Position numbers and translations under genes: made by a program. A stretch of 32,592 nucleotides of DNA, taken from contig KZ992546.1 in assembly GCA_003614735.1 (NCBI GenBank), positions 1-32,592 of the forward strand. The letters run 5' to 3'. The DNA comes from Thamnocephalis sphaerospora (Eukaryota; Zoopagomycota; Zoopagomycetes; Zoopagales; Sigmoideomycetaceae). Below, piece by piece: positions 1-9,499 of this stretch; position 1 is the stretch's first letter; each line of letters begins with the position of its first letter. The notes under the pieces are model-generated. The model did not search any database. It was not told the origin of the DNA and worked only from the letters and a program-made list of their open reading frames with translations.

Positions 1-13
1 AGCGCGGACTATC

Positions 14-54
<41 letters not shown>

Positions 55-695
55 TATAAGCCACGTTAGCATACAGTGTACCATGCTTGTTGGCTCAGCA
101 CTACCGCGCGCGCGCTGCTGCTGCTGCTGCTGCTTACCGGCCATCGGCCGGCTTGTTCATGAAGCTCCACTTGAGACCGCTTGGGAAGCCGGCACCACCG
201 CGACCACGAAGGCCGCTCTGCTTGACCTCTTCGATGATCCACTCGTGGCCCTTGAGCAGGATCTCCTTGGTTTTGTACCAGTCGCCACGTGCCATGGCGC
301 CCTTGAGGCGAAAGTCGTGGCGACCGTACAGGTTGGTGAAGATGCGGTCCTCATCCTTGAGGCCGCCGTAAACGCGCGGCGGGTGTGGAGTAGCAGTGCC
401 AGTGGCGGTGGCAAGCGTGCGCGCCAATGGAACGCGCGTCGCAGTGACTGCGCGAAGAAAGCCGACCGACCCAGCCAGCACCCAAGTGCCAGAGAGAGAG
501 AGAGTTCAGGTGAGCATGGTGGCGGCAGACAAGGTTACGCTACTGCGCAGCAGGACCGCCCGTCATCGACTGCGATTCGCCAGCGCACTTTGCCGCTTGG
601 ATTCAGCGGACGCTTCGTGCAACCGGATCGGATCCTGCTGCGGCCGATCGCCTAGGCCACTTACCGCGCTTCAGCAGAGCGCTCCTCGACAGCAT
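1..695 (-). CDS. NDUFV1: NADH dehydrogenase (ubiquinone) flavoprotein 1, 51-kDa subunit of complex I, 5' part of gene
   Basis: This is the FMN- and NADH-binding subunit of mitochondrial complex I, which takes electrons from NADH at the matrix arm. Only the N-terminus is in the window. Exons on the minus strand are 695-665, 447-138 and 8-1 (continuing off the edge). Exon 1 encodes [10 protein letters not shown], a short basic mitochondrial presequence, and ends at a clean GTAAGT donor. Exon 2 contains the family blocks [29 protein letters not shown] and the glycine-rich [17 protein letters not shown], which begins the FMN/NADH-binding fold. The reading ...MNKPADGR is completed across intron 2 by R-P-R-Y, as expected for the family. 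Introns are 448-664 (217 bases) and 9-137 (129 bases). The presequence start at 695 is preferred over the GTG at 481, which lies behind an in-frame stop. Identity is very secure; exon limits rest on frame and splice sites. Confidence 0.95.
19..50. repeat. (CA)16 microsatellite in NDUFV1 intron 2
   Basis: There are sixteen perfect CA units, read as TG on the coding strand, so they form the tract just upstream of the 3' splice site. Confidence 0.95.
115..132. repeat. (CTG)6 trinucleotide run at the NDUFV1 intron 2 donor
   Basis: There are six perfect CTG units (CAG on the coding strand) immediately downstream of the GTAAGC donor, preceded by an alternating CG run at about 104-114. Confidence 0.9.
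491..504. repeat. (AG)7 run in NDUFV1 intron 1
   Basis: The perfect AG dinucleotide run reads as CT on the coding strand and could serve as a distant polypyrimidine element of intron 1 (448-664). Confidence 0.85.
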
Positions 696-2362
696 GATGG
701 CAGACACACGAAAAGCCAGCGAGGGAAGCGATCCGGCAAGAGACGCGCGCTGCAATGTATCTCCCAGCGGCGGCAGGCGTAGCGTAGCGTGTAGAGTAGA
801 AGAAGACGGACAAGGCGTCGCAGGAGCGAGGACGGGTGGGATGGCCAGATGCTTCTGGCGAACGCGACGGGTGTGTTTGCTACGCAAACATTCCCGAGTG
901 GACTAGACTGGAACTGCAAACTGTCAGTCAGCTGCCGTAGCGCTACTTGTAGACTATAGGCACCTGTCGCAGATCAGCATGCCGCATCGCACGTAAGCAG
1001 CCCCGTGTATGCGAGTGCACTCGTGCCGACAACGGGCATGCAGCATGTTCACGCGCATACACACTGGAACAAGTCGCCGATGCGGCCGCGCCGACTGGCA
1101 CGCGGCACTTGATCAGTCGTCGATGCCAGCATGCTGCAGCCTGTCCTTGCGCGACCTGCCTGGCGCACGTTCCGTAAGGCCTCTAATGCCACACCGCCTG
1201 GTGCGATGTTTGCGCGGCAGATAGGCTACTGCGGTTCCCGACTGCTGGCTGCTGCTGCATTTGGCGGCCGCTTGCTGATGGCGTAGATGGGTGGTGCCTG
1301 CACAGGAAACCGCATACACTTGCCAATGCGCCGACTGTATGCTAGTCACCCGCGCGCGCTACAAGCATGTTGCCTAGTGGTTGCGCTTCGGGTCCCAGCC
1401 AAGCACGCTGTCGCCGAATTCGGTTTAGTGGCCGGGCCTTCTACATCCTCGCGCGCAGACTGCTACGGCGACCAAGTACTGCCGTGCTTGTCCCTGCGCC
1501 CCGCGCGGCCAGCAACATGTTTCTTTCTGCCCTCATTCACTAAGCCCTCTAGTACACCCTGCCGCCGCCTATACACTCGACCAATACAACCATCCCAGTA
1601 GGAATACTGTACACTCGACCAACGTGTCGCCCCTTTACTCTTTGTCTTTCTCCTCTGCCGTACCGCTTCGTAATACCGCCCGGGTTTTGCATCTGGCTGC
1701 TTCTCAGCACGCTTGTCCTGCGCCCACTCGCAGACCTTCATCCCGTCGGGTGGTTTTCAGGAGGTAATTATTACCGTCGGGCACTGTTTCGTACGCACGT
1801 TCGTGTTGCTTGAAACTGCGCTTCTCTGCTTCGCCGCTTTAGTTAAAGAACACTCGGCAGCGCTCATCACGTTCTCTTGCCGCATTTCCCTTCTTTTCGT
1901 TTGACTGCAGCGACTTTTGCATTGTGTCTGGCGCTGGCCTCCCGCCTGCTGAATCGCACTGGTGCTGCTTGTTCACGCTGCTGGCGCCGTAGGTATCTGC
2001 AAACACCATAGCATACACCTCTATTGCCGCCAACCAAACGTCACACGCCACGAATGCTTGTGCCTGCCCACGCGCTCGTCTGCTGAATTGAGTCCAACGC
2101 CGGGTCGATAGGCGGGAGCGCTTTACCGCTGCGTTTTCGGAGCATCGCCAGCGCAGCACGAGTGCCACACCCTAGTCCGCTCATAGCGCCGACACACCGC
2201 ACCTTCCGTCTTTCTCTACTGGCGTTCACGTTGCCGCCAGCGTGCACTTGCCATATTTTCACTGCCGCCGTACGCTGCACGTCGTGTGTGCATTCCCATC
2301 GTCTGCGCATAGCGTCAAGTTTCCATCTCTGTCCCGCCGCACTCCTACCCTACTAGCAAGTG
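696..2362. other. Intergenic region between NDUFV1 and the LEA-2 membrane protein gene; no gene supported
   Basis: This 1.67-kb stretch separates two divergently transcribed genes and must hold both promoters. It contains several open frames of 60-110 codons, but none shows a recognisable domain, a convincing start or conserved-looking composition. The last few hundred bases (about 1500-2360) are rich in C and T on the plus strand, as is common in 5' leaders. No repeats or RNA gene were seen. Confidence 0.6.
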
Positions 2363-4154
2363 ATGCGTGAAGATAGCTGGCTGGTGCCAACACGCGATGC
2401 AGACGGCCGGCGTCCTGTCGACAGCTGGCTGGTGCCGATGCGTGAGCAGCGCAACGACAGTCACAATGCTGGTGCCGTCGACCAAGGTAATGCGCCGGAG
2501 AGCTCGCATCGCGCGCCCGTCGACAGCTGGCTACCTCCTGCGCGCACCGCATCGCCGCCTGCTGCTGCGCCGCGCCGCACACCCTCTCCTCCGACCGCCG
2601 CGCCACCATCCCTGCGGCGCCCGCTGCTGGACCGTCTAGGCGGCCAGAATCGCGAGGCGCATGACTCGTCGGTGGAAGCGGAGTCGAGCGGACGCACTGA
2701 CCGGTATCGTGCGCCGCTTGTCTCGGGCATCTTTGATCGCGAGTCGCTTCCTCGCGACTTTAACAAACGCGATTCAGTCTCTACGCCGCCGCTGCCGCCG
2801 CTGCCACCGCAGTCATCGTCGCGTCAGTATCTGCGTGACGATGCAGACGAGCGCGAGGACGCCTACATGCCACGGCGTTCGTCGCCATCCCCGCCCCCGG
2901 TGCAAATGCAGGAAAACGGTCGCTTCGGTGCGCCGTTCCGCAACGTTAGCGCACCCTACAGCGACCCTGCGCACCATGTTCCACCACCGCCGCCGCCCTT
3001 TGGCAACGACCGCTACGAACCACCAGTGACAGACGCCTATTCGGTCGAGCCGCCTATGCGCGCAAATCCGTCGCCGCCTCCCATGCATGCTGCAGCTGTG
3101 CCACGACCAGAACTGCCGCCTGAACATCCAGACCCTGTTATCATTGTTCCTCACCAGGAAACGCTCGAGTTTAATCAGGGCCATCTCTCCCGTGCCAACT
3201 CCTCCTATGCGGCCAAACCGGCGCATAAGCCCAAGAAGGAATCGTCGTTTTGCAGCCAGTTTCTGTCGGCGCTCTTCTGCTGCTGCTGCTTCCGACGCTG
3301 CTGCGCTTCGCGGCGCTCCTGCTGCTGCTGCTTCCTGGGCGTCATTCTCTTTCTCGGTCTGGCCATTGGTCTGGCTCTCTATTTCTGCTGGCCGCGTGTG
3401 CCCACGGTCAAGTTCCTGGGCGTCACCAGCAGCAGCATCGATCCCAAGAACCCGTCGGTGGAGGCGCAACCGCGTCTGCCGACCTGGGAGAATGGTGTCG
3501 TCACGATGAACATTGGCCTGATGCTAAGTGTGCGCAGTGAAAACTACATTAGCCTGCCGGTGAAGAACATCACGGCCGAGGTACGTAAACACATGTGCAT
3601 AGCGTTTGTGCCTGCTGCTCTTTGCTCATCTATGATTACGGCAGGCTTTTATGGAGACCAAGGACGAAAGCGCTACGGACAGCGGCGCAGCAATCACACA
3701 AGTGTCAGTTGGCAATGGATCGCTCGCCGAACGCATCACCTTTGCTAGCCGCAGCTACACCAACTTTACCTTGCCGTTTGTCCTCTCCTACAACACTGGC
3801 GACCGCCAGCAGCTGTCAGCCTTCCTCACCCTGCTCGAGTCGTGCGGCGTTCTCGGCGGCGAAAAGAAGAAGCTCAACCTGTCCTACAAGGCCAAGGTCG
3901 ATATGCCCATCATCAGCTTCTTTGGTCTGCGGCCAGACATTGCCGACAAGGCAGCTGTCGACTGTCCCTACGAGCCAAGTGTCTTGAAGCAGCTACCGCA
4001 GATCAGTTCGCTGCTGCAGTCGGCTAGCTCGGTGCTGGGCGCGTTGCTAGGCGAATCGGGAAAGTCTCTATTGGATGATGTGGCCAATTCACTTTTAGGC
4101 GACGGTCAAGGTGCTGGCGCCACACCCGCCGCACCCGCCACATCCGCATCCTAG
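2363..4154 (+). CDS. Proline-rich single-pass membrane protein with LEA-2-like domain
   Basis: Exons are 2363-3580 and 3645-4154; the 64-base intron has a GTACGT donor and GGCAG acceptor. The product is 575 aa. Residues 1-285 are a disordered tail rich in proline and serine with three copies of DSWL[VP]P at residues 4-9, 20-25 and 54-59. A cysteine cluster follows (residues about 296-325, two C4 runs and a CC pair separated by FRR and arginines), then one transmembrane helix (about 325-344, FLGVILFLGLAIGLALYFCW). The C-terminal part (about 350-520) has the layout of an LEA-2/NDR1-HIN1-like beta sandwich: a short post-membrane strand, NIGLMLSVRSENY, and a second half ending FFGLRPDIADKAAVDC. 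Fungal proteins of this layout are poorly characterised. The cytosolic tail and lumenal or vacuolar C-terminus are inferred from the topology. The start is the first ATG in frame. Confidence 0.75.
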
Positions 4155-5147
4155 ACATTCTCTTTGCTAAGAGTATCTCCGTTTTACAATCGACGCTACG
4201 CGCCAAGATGTTGGCTAGTCTCGCTGCGTCACCATGCCCATGGTCCTCTTTCCGGGCCGTTTGCATCCTCGCTTACTTTTATCTTGACCGACTAAATCTG
4301 CTCTATGTGTAGTCATGATGGGCGTGTGTGTGTGTGTGTGTGGTTGTTGTGCAGGCGCCACCGATACCAAGCGTATGGTGCTCGGACGATGCTCGATCTT
4401 GTGATCACACTGCTGACGCCACGCTTGCCACCATGTTTCATCAATGTGCCGACCTATGCTATCGTCATGGCAGCAGTAGCCGCGGTAGCCTCGGCAGCCA
4501 CGGTGGTGATGGGGCAGCGGCGATCACAGTCGTCTGGTGTCGCGCTTATTCTGTAGCACTGTCCGATGTGGTGTCGATAGGACAGAGAGACACACGCTGG
4601 TGCAAGTTCACGCCTGCTACCTGCTCCGCTGCTGCGCACACCCATACGCTTGCCATCACTCGCTTCTTCCCCTTTTCACCCTGCACTGTTGCCGGCCCAT
4701 TCACCATCCTGCCTGATCCCGAGCTTCAGACTACTCTGTGCTCTTGCCTGTGCGTGTTTGCTGGCTGGTTGAATCGCTCTTCTCGTGCCGTGTCTGTCGC
4801 GCGCCTACGTGTCATCGCTGCCTACGTCTCTTTCTCGCTCTGCACCCGTCTCGCCAGACACCTTGTGCCCGCCGCCTGCTACGTGTCCGCGTGCTCGCAT
4901 TGTCGTCCATTATACACGCTGTTCCGTCTCGGCATCGTAGCGCCCCGGCAGAGCGTTTCATCGTGCGGTGACGCTGGCCAAGTGTAACTAGCACCAAAAT
5001 AGGCCGCTGTATAGTGCACGCTACCTGCGCGGAGTAAGTGCTTGGATACCAGGCTGCGGCCGTTGGCTTGCACATCAGCCGGCGTTGACCAATTGTTGTG
5101 AATGGCCGCTACGGTAGCACAGCTGCCATTGTTGCTGAGCAGCCACC
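4155..5147. other. Intergenic region upstream of the SAPS gene; no gene supported
   Basis: This is about 1 kb between two plus-strand genes. It contains a GT run at 4324-4342 and a C/T-rich stretch from about 4600 to 4960. An open frame of 219 codons (4328-4987) has no ATG near a plausible site, reads through the GT run, and looks like chance. The region should hold the 3' end of the upstream gene and the promoter and leader of the SAPS gene. Confidence 0.6.
4324..4342. repeat. GT dinucleotide run
   Basis: This is a perfect alternating GT run of about nine and a half units in intergenic DNA. Confidence 0.9.
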
Positions 5148-8100
5148 ATGTTTTGGCGCTTTGGATTCAACCCTGTGTCGGCGGTCGACCAGCTACTGGA
5201 GAAGGAGGATGTTACGCTGGAAGAGCTGATGGACGAGGAGGATCTGTTGCAAGAGTGCAAATCCCACAACGTCCGCTTGATTGAATAGTATCCTTTTGCG
5301 TGTCGAACTGCTGCATGCGCGGGTGTCCTATGCAGGCGTAGAAGCCTCAACTCTTGTTACACCGTCGGCGTGCTTCCCTCGCGATAGCTTGAGCGAGCCT
5401 GCGACGCTGGAAAAGCTGCTGCAGTATGTCATTGCCGATGGCGAGGACGAAAAGGAGCGCTTCAAGTAGGTTGCGCGTAGTAATGCAACCTTATGAACGA
5501 TCACTTGCTTACGACAGGTGTCATGCGCCCATCTGCACCTAGATATCCCTATGTTGCCAGCGAGGTGATCGCCTGTGAGATCTGGTCAATCTGCGAGCTG
5601 ATTGTGGAGAATCGCGCCATCATGAACAACTTTTGGAGTTTTCTGTCTCGTCCTGCACCGCTGAATCCGCTGCAAGCTAGCTACTTTAGCAAAGTAATGG
5701 GCGTGCTGCTGCAAAAGAAGACGGTCGAGGTACGTGAAGATATCCACGTGCAAAGCTGCTGGGGCAAGCGAAAAGGCATGGTAGCGTACAGCGTCACGGT
5801 GGACTTATGGCTTGCATGACCGAAATCTGCTGGTGATAGGTGCTCGCCTTTATCAAAGGCCAGCCAAACGTGCTGGATCGCTTTCTGGAGCACATGGCTA
5901 CGTCAGCAGTGATGGACCTGCTTTTGAAGATTATCAGCATGGAAGAAATTCCCGATGGCCAGGGTATTGTGGAGGTAAACAAAGTGGCGCAAGCAGCATG
6001 GTTTCGCGGCAGGACCAAGCTAAATGTATCCATGTGTTTGACGACAACAGTGGCTGAATCAGCAAGGATTAATGTCGGCGCTAATCGGCCGGATGGATCC
6101 AAACAACGATCCTGATGTATGTCGCGGTGGTAGCGTAGCCGGCGCCATCGAGCACTTATGCGCCGTCGGCATTTAGGTCCACGCTACTGCGGCGCAGGTG
6201 CTGCTGGATATCATCACCATTTCCCAGTCGAGCAATCCCGAGCAGCCGTCAATTGGCACCAATTCCTTGATCCGCGAGCTGAAGAGGTAAACGAATGGTA
6301 CAATGTGGCGTGACGCCAAAGCGCAGCCGGCTAAAGGGGTCCGTATAGCGCTGCTTGCGTGACGCGACTGGTAGACTACATGCTGGATCCAAAGGCGCCC
6401 AACAGCACGTCGACGTTGGTGAACGGCGTGGCCATCTTTATCGAGCTTATACGTCGAAACTACAAGTAGGCAGCTCGTGTGCGTTCATTGCGATGAGGCC
6501 GAGTATTGACATGCAATGCGTGTTCCAGCGATCTTGAGGAAGAAGAGGATGTAACGGCACCTCCGCCAGTCGACCTCAGCGACTTGATCTGCGTGCTGAT
6601 TGAGCGACTGCCCGAGTTCAAGCAGCTATTGATGTCACCAAAGTCGGTGGTGAGTGCTCGGTGGGATGCACCTCCACCAGCAACGACTTTGGGCGCTGAT
6701 AACGACGTATTTGTGCACGCAGTCTGATGCCGTTGACACTACAATGGGCCGCCGGGTGCCGCTGGGTTTTGAGCGACTGCGGGTGTGCGAGCTGTTTGCC
6801 GAGCTGCTGCATCTCTCCAACATGGGGCTCCTCAACTCGCTGCTGGCGAGCGACGTGGCTGTGCTCAGCGCTGCCAATGCACAGCCGCCTACTGCAGACG
6901 AACCGTCACAGACTGCATCGTCGCCAGCGCCGAAGAAGGAGACGCCAGCTGCCGAGATCGCAAAGGCAGCACCGGCTATTGCGACGCCAAGCACGGCTTC
7001 TACTGCTGCTTCTACCGCTAGTGCTAGCACGAGTGCAAAGGATGCTAGCCCAGCCAGCAATACCACGCCAGGTACACCCGAGAAGACAGACAGCGCCGCA
7101 GCACAGCCGGCAGCAAAGTCTGAGACGCATCCTATTTCCGTGGGTGCTGCGCTAAAGCTCAAATTTATCGAGACTGGCGTGCTGTCGACGTGCCTGGACC
7201 TGTTCTTTGACTTTCCCTGGAACAACTTTTTGCACACGGTGGTGTACGATATGGTACATCAAGTGCTGAACCTACCGCTGGACGTTGGGTGCAATCGCAA
7301 CTTGGTGGTGTCGCTGTTTTGTGACGCGAAGATTACCTGTCGCATCACCAGTGCGCAGCGGACAAACGACTTTAACGTGGAGCAGCCCAAGGGCGTGCGT
7401 CTCGGCTTCATGGGTCACTTGACCTTTATTGCCGATCAAGTGGTGCGTCTGCTAGAGCGGTCTACGAGTGAGCTTGGTGCGGCCATTGAACCGTACTGCA
7501 CGGCCGAGGACTGGCAAGAGTATGTCAGCAAGACGCTTCGCGAGACCAAGGAGCGTGATCACGAGCAGCTGGGCGGGCAGCGGCCTTCTGCACTCGCCGG
7601 CATGTCGATGCTTAACCTGGTTGACAACGACGACGATGACGAGGAGGATGACGAGGATGGCGAGCGCCAGGCCAGCAGAAACCTGGCTAGCGATCAGGTG
7701 TGTTTTGACGACGGTTCAGCGTTGGCACTGTCCGAAGACTGACGAGGCGATGATTTGCCAGTTTGCGCGCTACCTTTGCCAGCAGATCACCAGCGATCTT
7801 CCCGACAAGTTTGGCTCGTCCGACGATGAGGAAGACGATGACGGCGAAGGTGGCTGGCTTGGGTGAGCACCTGCTGCAGACGAGTCCACCATTTGCGACA
7901 CGCTAACGTAGCCCTCCTTCCAGCGACGTTGACTTTGACGCGCCCAATCCATTTGTAGCAGATGATGGGCTAATCTCGGTGGGTCAGGTGTGCAAGAGCG
8001 GCAACGCCCGTCTCACATCAAACGCTAACGTCGTTGGCCAACGTCGCCAAACCCTTGTCGATGATCAGGCTGAGCTGCTGGCTCGCACGGGTGCTCTTCG

Positions 8101-8877
8101 TCTAGACATGGAAGATAGCGATGAGGAGGTGGAGGAGGAGGATAACAGGGTAGGTGGAGATTGGTTGGGATGGTGGACGCAGCATGAGGCTGATATTTGC
8201 ATGAATATTCATGTGGCTGGTACCTAGGGCTCATGGGTGAGCGCCAATACTGCGGCAGGAACAGCAGCAGCCGACCGGCAATCTGGCAGCGAGGGACAAA
8301 GTGCGCCAGAGACGACGGACGAGCGTCTGGTGACAGTGGCAGACTGGAAGCTAGACGTGCAGCGTGGAACGTCGTCCAACCTTGTCACAGCCGCTACCAC
8401 AGCCGCAGTGGCACTTTTGAACGACAGTAGCAGCGAGTCTGATGGCAACGCCGATGTATCTAGCGTCGACGTAACTGGCGACGACGTGTCTGACTTTGTG
8501 GAGAGCAGTATTAGCAGCGACGGCCAAAGCCGGGCGTCACTGTCGGCGACAGTCGAGTCGGCATCCATAGCCAACGGAGAGGTACGAGTAACCGCTTTGG
8601 CGACATTCTAGTGCGCTAGATAGCTAATTCGGCACGCTTACTGCCTCCTTGCCAGGCGCCAAAGCACAACCTTTCGGGTGACTTGGACGTGGGTGCAAGC
8701 ATCGAATCACCAGATTTGTCGCCCATTCTCTCACCTACCGAGACCAAGGACCTTTCGCTAGTACTTGACGGCGGTGCACGCGCTCCAGCACCTCAGAGCA
8801 AGCCTGCTGCCGCCCCAGCTGATGCGACTGCAAATACCGGAGCGCCTACGCCAAGCAGTGCCGCCAAGAGCAAGTAA
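5148..8877 (+). CDS. SAPS-domain regulatory subunit of PP6/Sit4-type protein phosphatase
   Basis: SAPS proteins (yeast SAP185/SAP190, animal PPP6R1-3) bind the PP6/Sit4 catalytic subunit and direct it in growth and cell-cycle control. The N-terminus is diagnostic: MFWRFGF, then [20 protein letters not shown], and later [20 protein letters not shown] and [18 protein letters not shown]. Exons: 5148-5287, 5388-5465, 5543-5729, 5840-5974, 6051-6116, 6177-6286, 6349-6465, 6529-6649, 6723-7697, 7762-7862, 7924-8149, 8228-8581, 8656-8877. Together they sum to 943 codons in frame. Introns are 60-110 bases. An Ala/Ser/Thr/Pro-rich insert sits inside the SAPS fold at about residues 372-455, and acidic runs follow ([12 protein letters not shown]). 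The C-terminal third is disordered. Two details are uncertain: the acceptor at 7761, and whether 7979-8068 is a 90-base intron inside exon 11 (both options keep frame). The donor of intron 1 is unusual (see findings). Confidence 0.92.
5288..5387 (+). other. SAPS intron 1 with U12-like 5' splice site
   Basis: The donor reads GTATCCTTTT, which fits the minor-spliceosome consensus (RTATCCTTT). Other donors in this window are GTAAGY, GTACRY, GTAGGY or GTGNGT. The frame across it (..[15 protein letters not shown]) fixes the ends. A CCTCAAC element at 5345-5351 could be the branch site, but it is about 36 bases from the AG, farther than usual for U12 introns. Confidence 0.55.
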
Positions 8878-9499
8878 CGCGTCTCTGGCCTTCGGCCCTT
8901 TGCTATCCTTATCCACCACCGTATCGCAGTTGAGCTCGCCCCAGCCGCGCTCTGTGCGCGCTACTAGCCGTCTTCTGGAAAGATGGCATCACTGTTCGCT
9001 AACTTGTCTTTCATTATTAAAATCGTTGCCGCTGCTTCAGCAATGTATGTCTGCGCCGTCATGCAGACGCTCTCGTTTACGTAATGCCGATACAGGGCCT
9101 GCATCAGAACTACAGCAAAGACGCCGAATTGCGATCATGAAATACGAATCAACGCTGGTGTGCGACGCGATAAATACGCCGGCTCATATCCTGCATGTTG
9201 TTCCTGGAGTGACATTTGACTACCCGATGGATGACGTGGACTTTAAACAGTACAAGATGCCGCCGAAATCACGGTAGCACATGGCGTCGCCTGAGAGCGA
9301 ATGAGCACAAGGCGCTTGCCTTTGCTGCACATACATATCACTGTAGTATCCTTGTTCAGCAGGCTAGACCAGGCATTCTTCCTGCCACACCTCTTCGTCC
9401 ACACACCCGTTTCTGCACACAGTGCACACATTCTTTATTGCCACCACTACACTCGATTATCCGTCTGCTATTACCTTTATCGCCGGGGCAACAGCATCA
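8878..9499. other. Intergenic region between SAPS and the Sey1-like gene
   Basis: This 622-base region holds a small open frame (listed separately) and a T/C-rich leader-like stretch at about 9330-9480 just before the start codon of the Sey1-like gene. The sequence becomes visibly richer in A and T from about 9000 onward. Nothing else was recognised. Confidence 0.5.
9047..9277 (+). CDS. Small open frame, unrecognised; possible short gene or extra exon
   Basis: An ATG-started frame of 76 codons ends at TAG 9275-9277. Its second half (from IAIMKYESTLVCDAINTPA to VTFDYPMDDVDFKQYKMPPK) has a mixed, protein-like composition unlike the Arg/Ser/Pro-rich noise frames elsewhere. No family is recognised. 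A possible GT at the end (CG|GTAGCA, about 9269) would allow it to be an upstream exon. However, the Sey1-like gene already has a good start at 9500, so a link is not required. It may be chance. Confidence 0.25.
   Translation: MSAPSCRRSRLRNADTGPASELQQRRRIAIMKYESTLVCDAINTPAHILHVVPGVTFDYPMDDVDFKQYKMPPKSR

Larger units (their letters stand above)
9..137 (-). other. Intron 2 of NDUFV1, built of simple repeats
   Basis: The intron runs from GTAAGC at its 5' end to GATAG before the next exon. Most of it is repeat: a CTG/CAG run next to the donor, a CG-rich alternating run, and a long CA/TG run just before the acceptor. Splicing it restores the conserved reading R-P-R-Y. Confidence 0.85.

Noticed and set aside
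134-481. NDUFV1 frame taken as starting at 481
   Set aside because: That codon is GTG, lies downstream of an in-frame TGA, and follows a good acceptor at 448-450. A proper ATG exon with a presequence and GTAAGT donor exists at 695-665.
2813-3469. 218-codon minus-strand frame opposite the LEA-2-like gene
   Set aside because: It is an Arg/Ala-rich mirror of the proline-rich coding strand with no domain. The plus strand has a clear membrane protein.
6635-7237. 200-codon minus-strand frame opposite the SAPS gene
   Set aside because: It is a shadow of the Ala/Ser-rich insert; its hydrophobic look comes from the complement of GCA/GCT codons.
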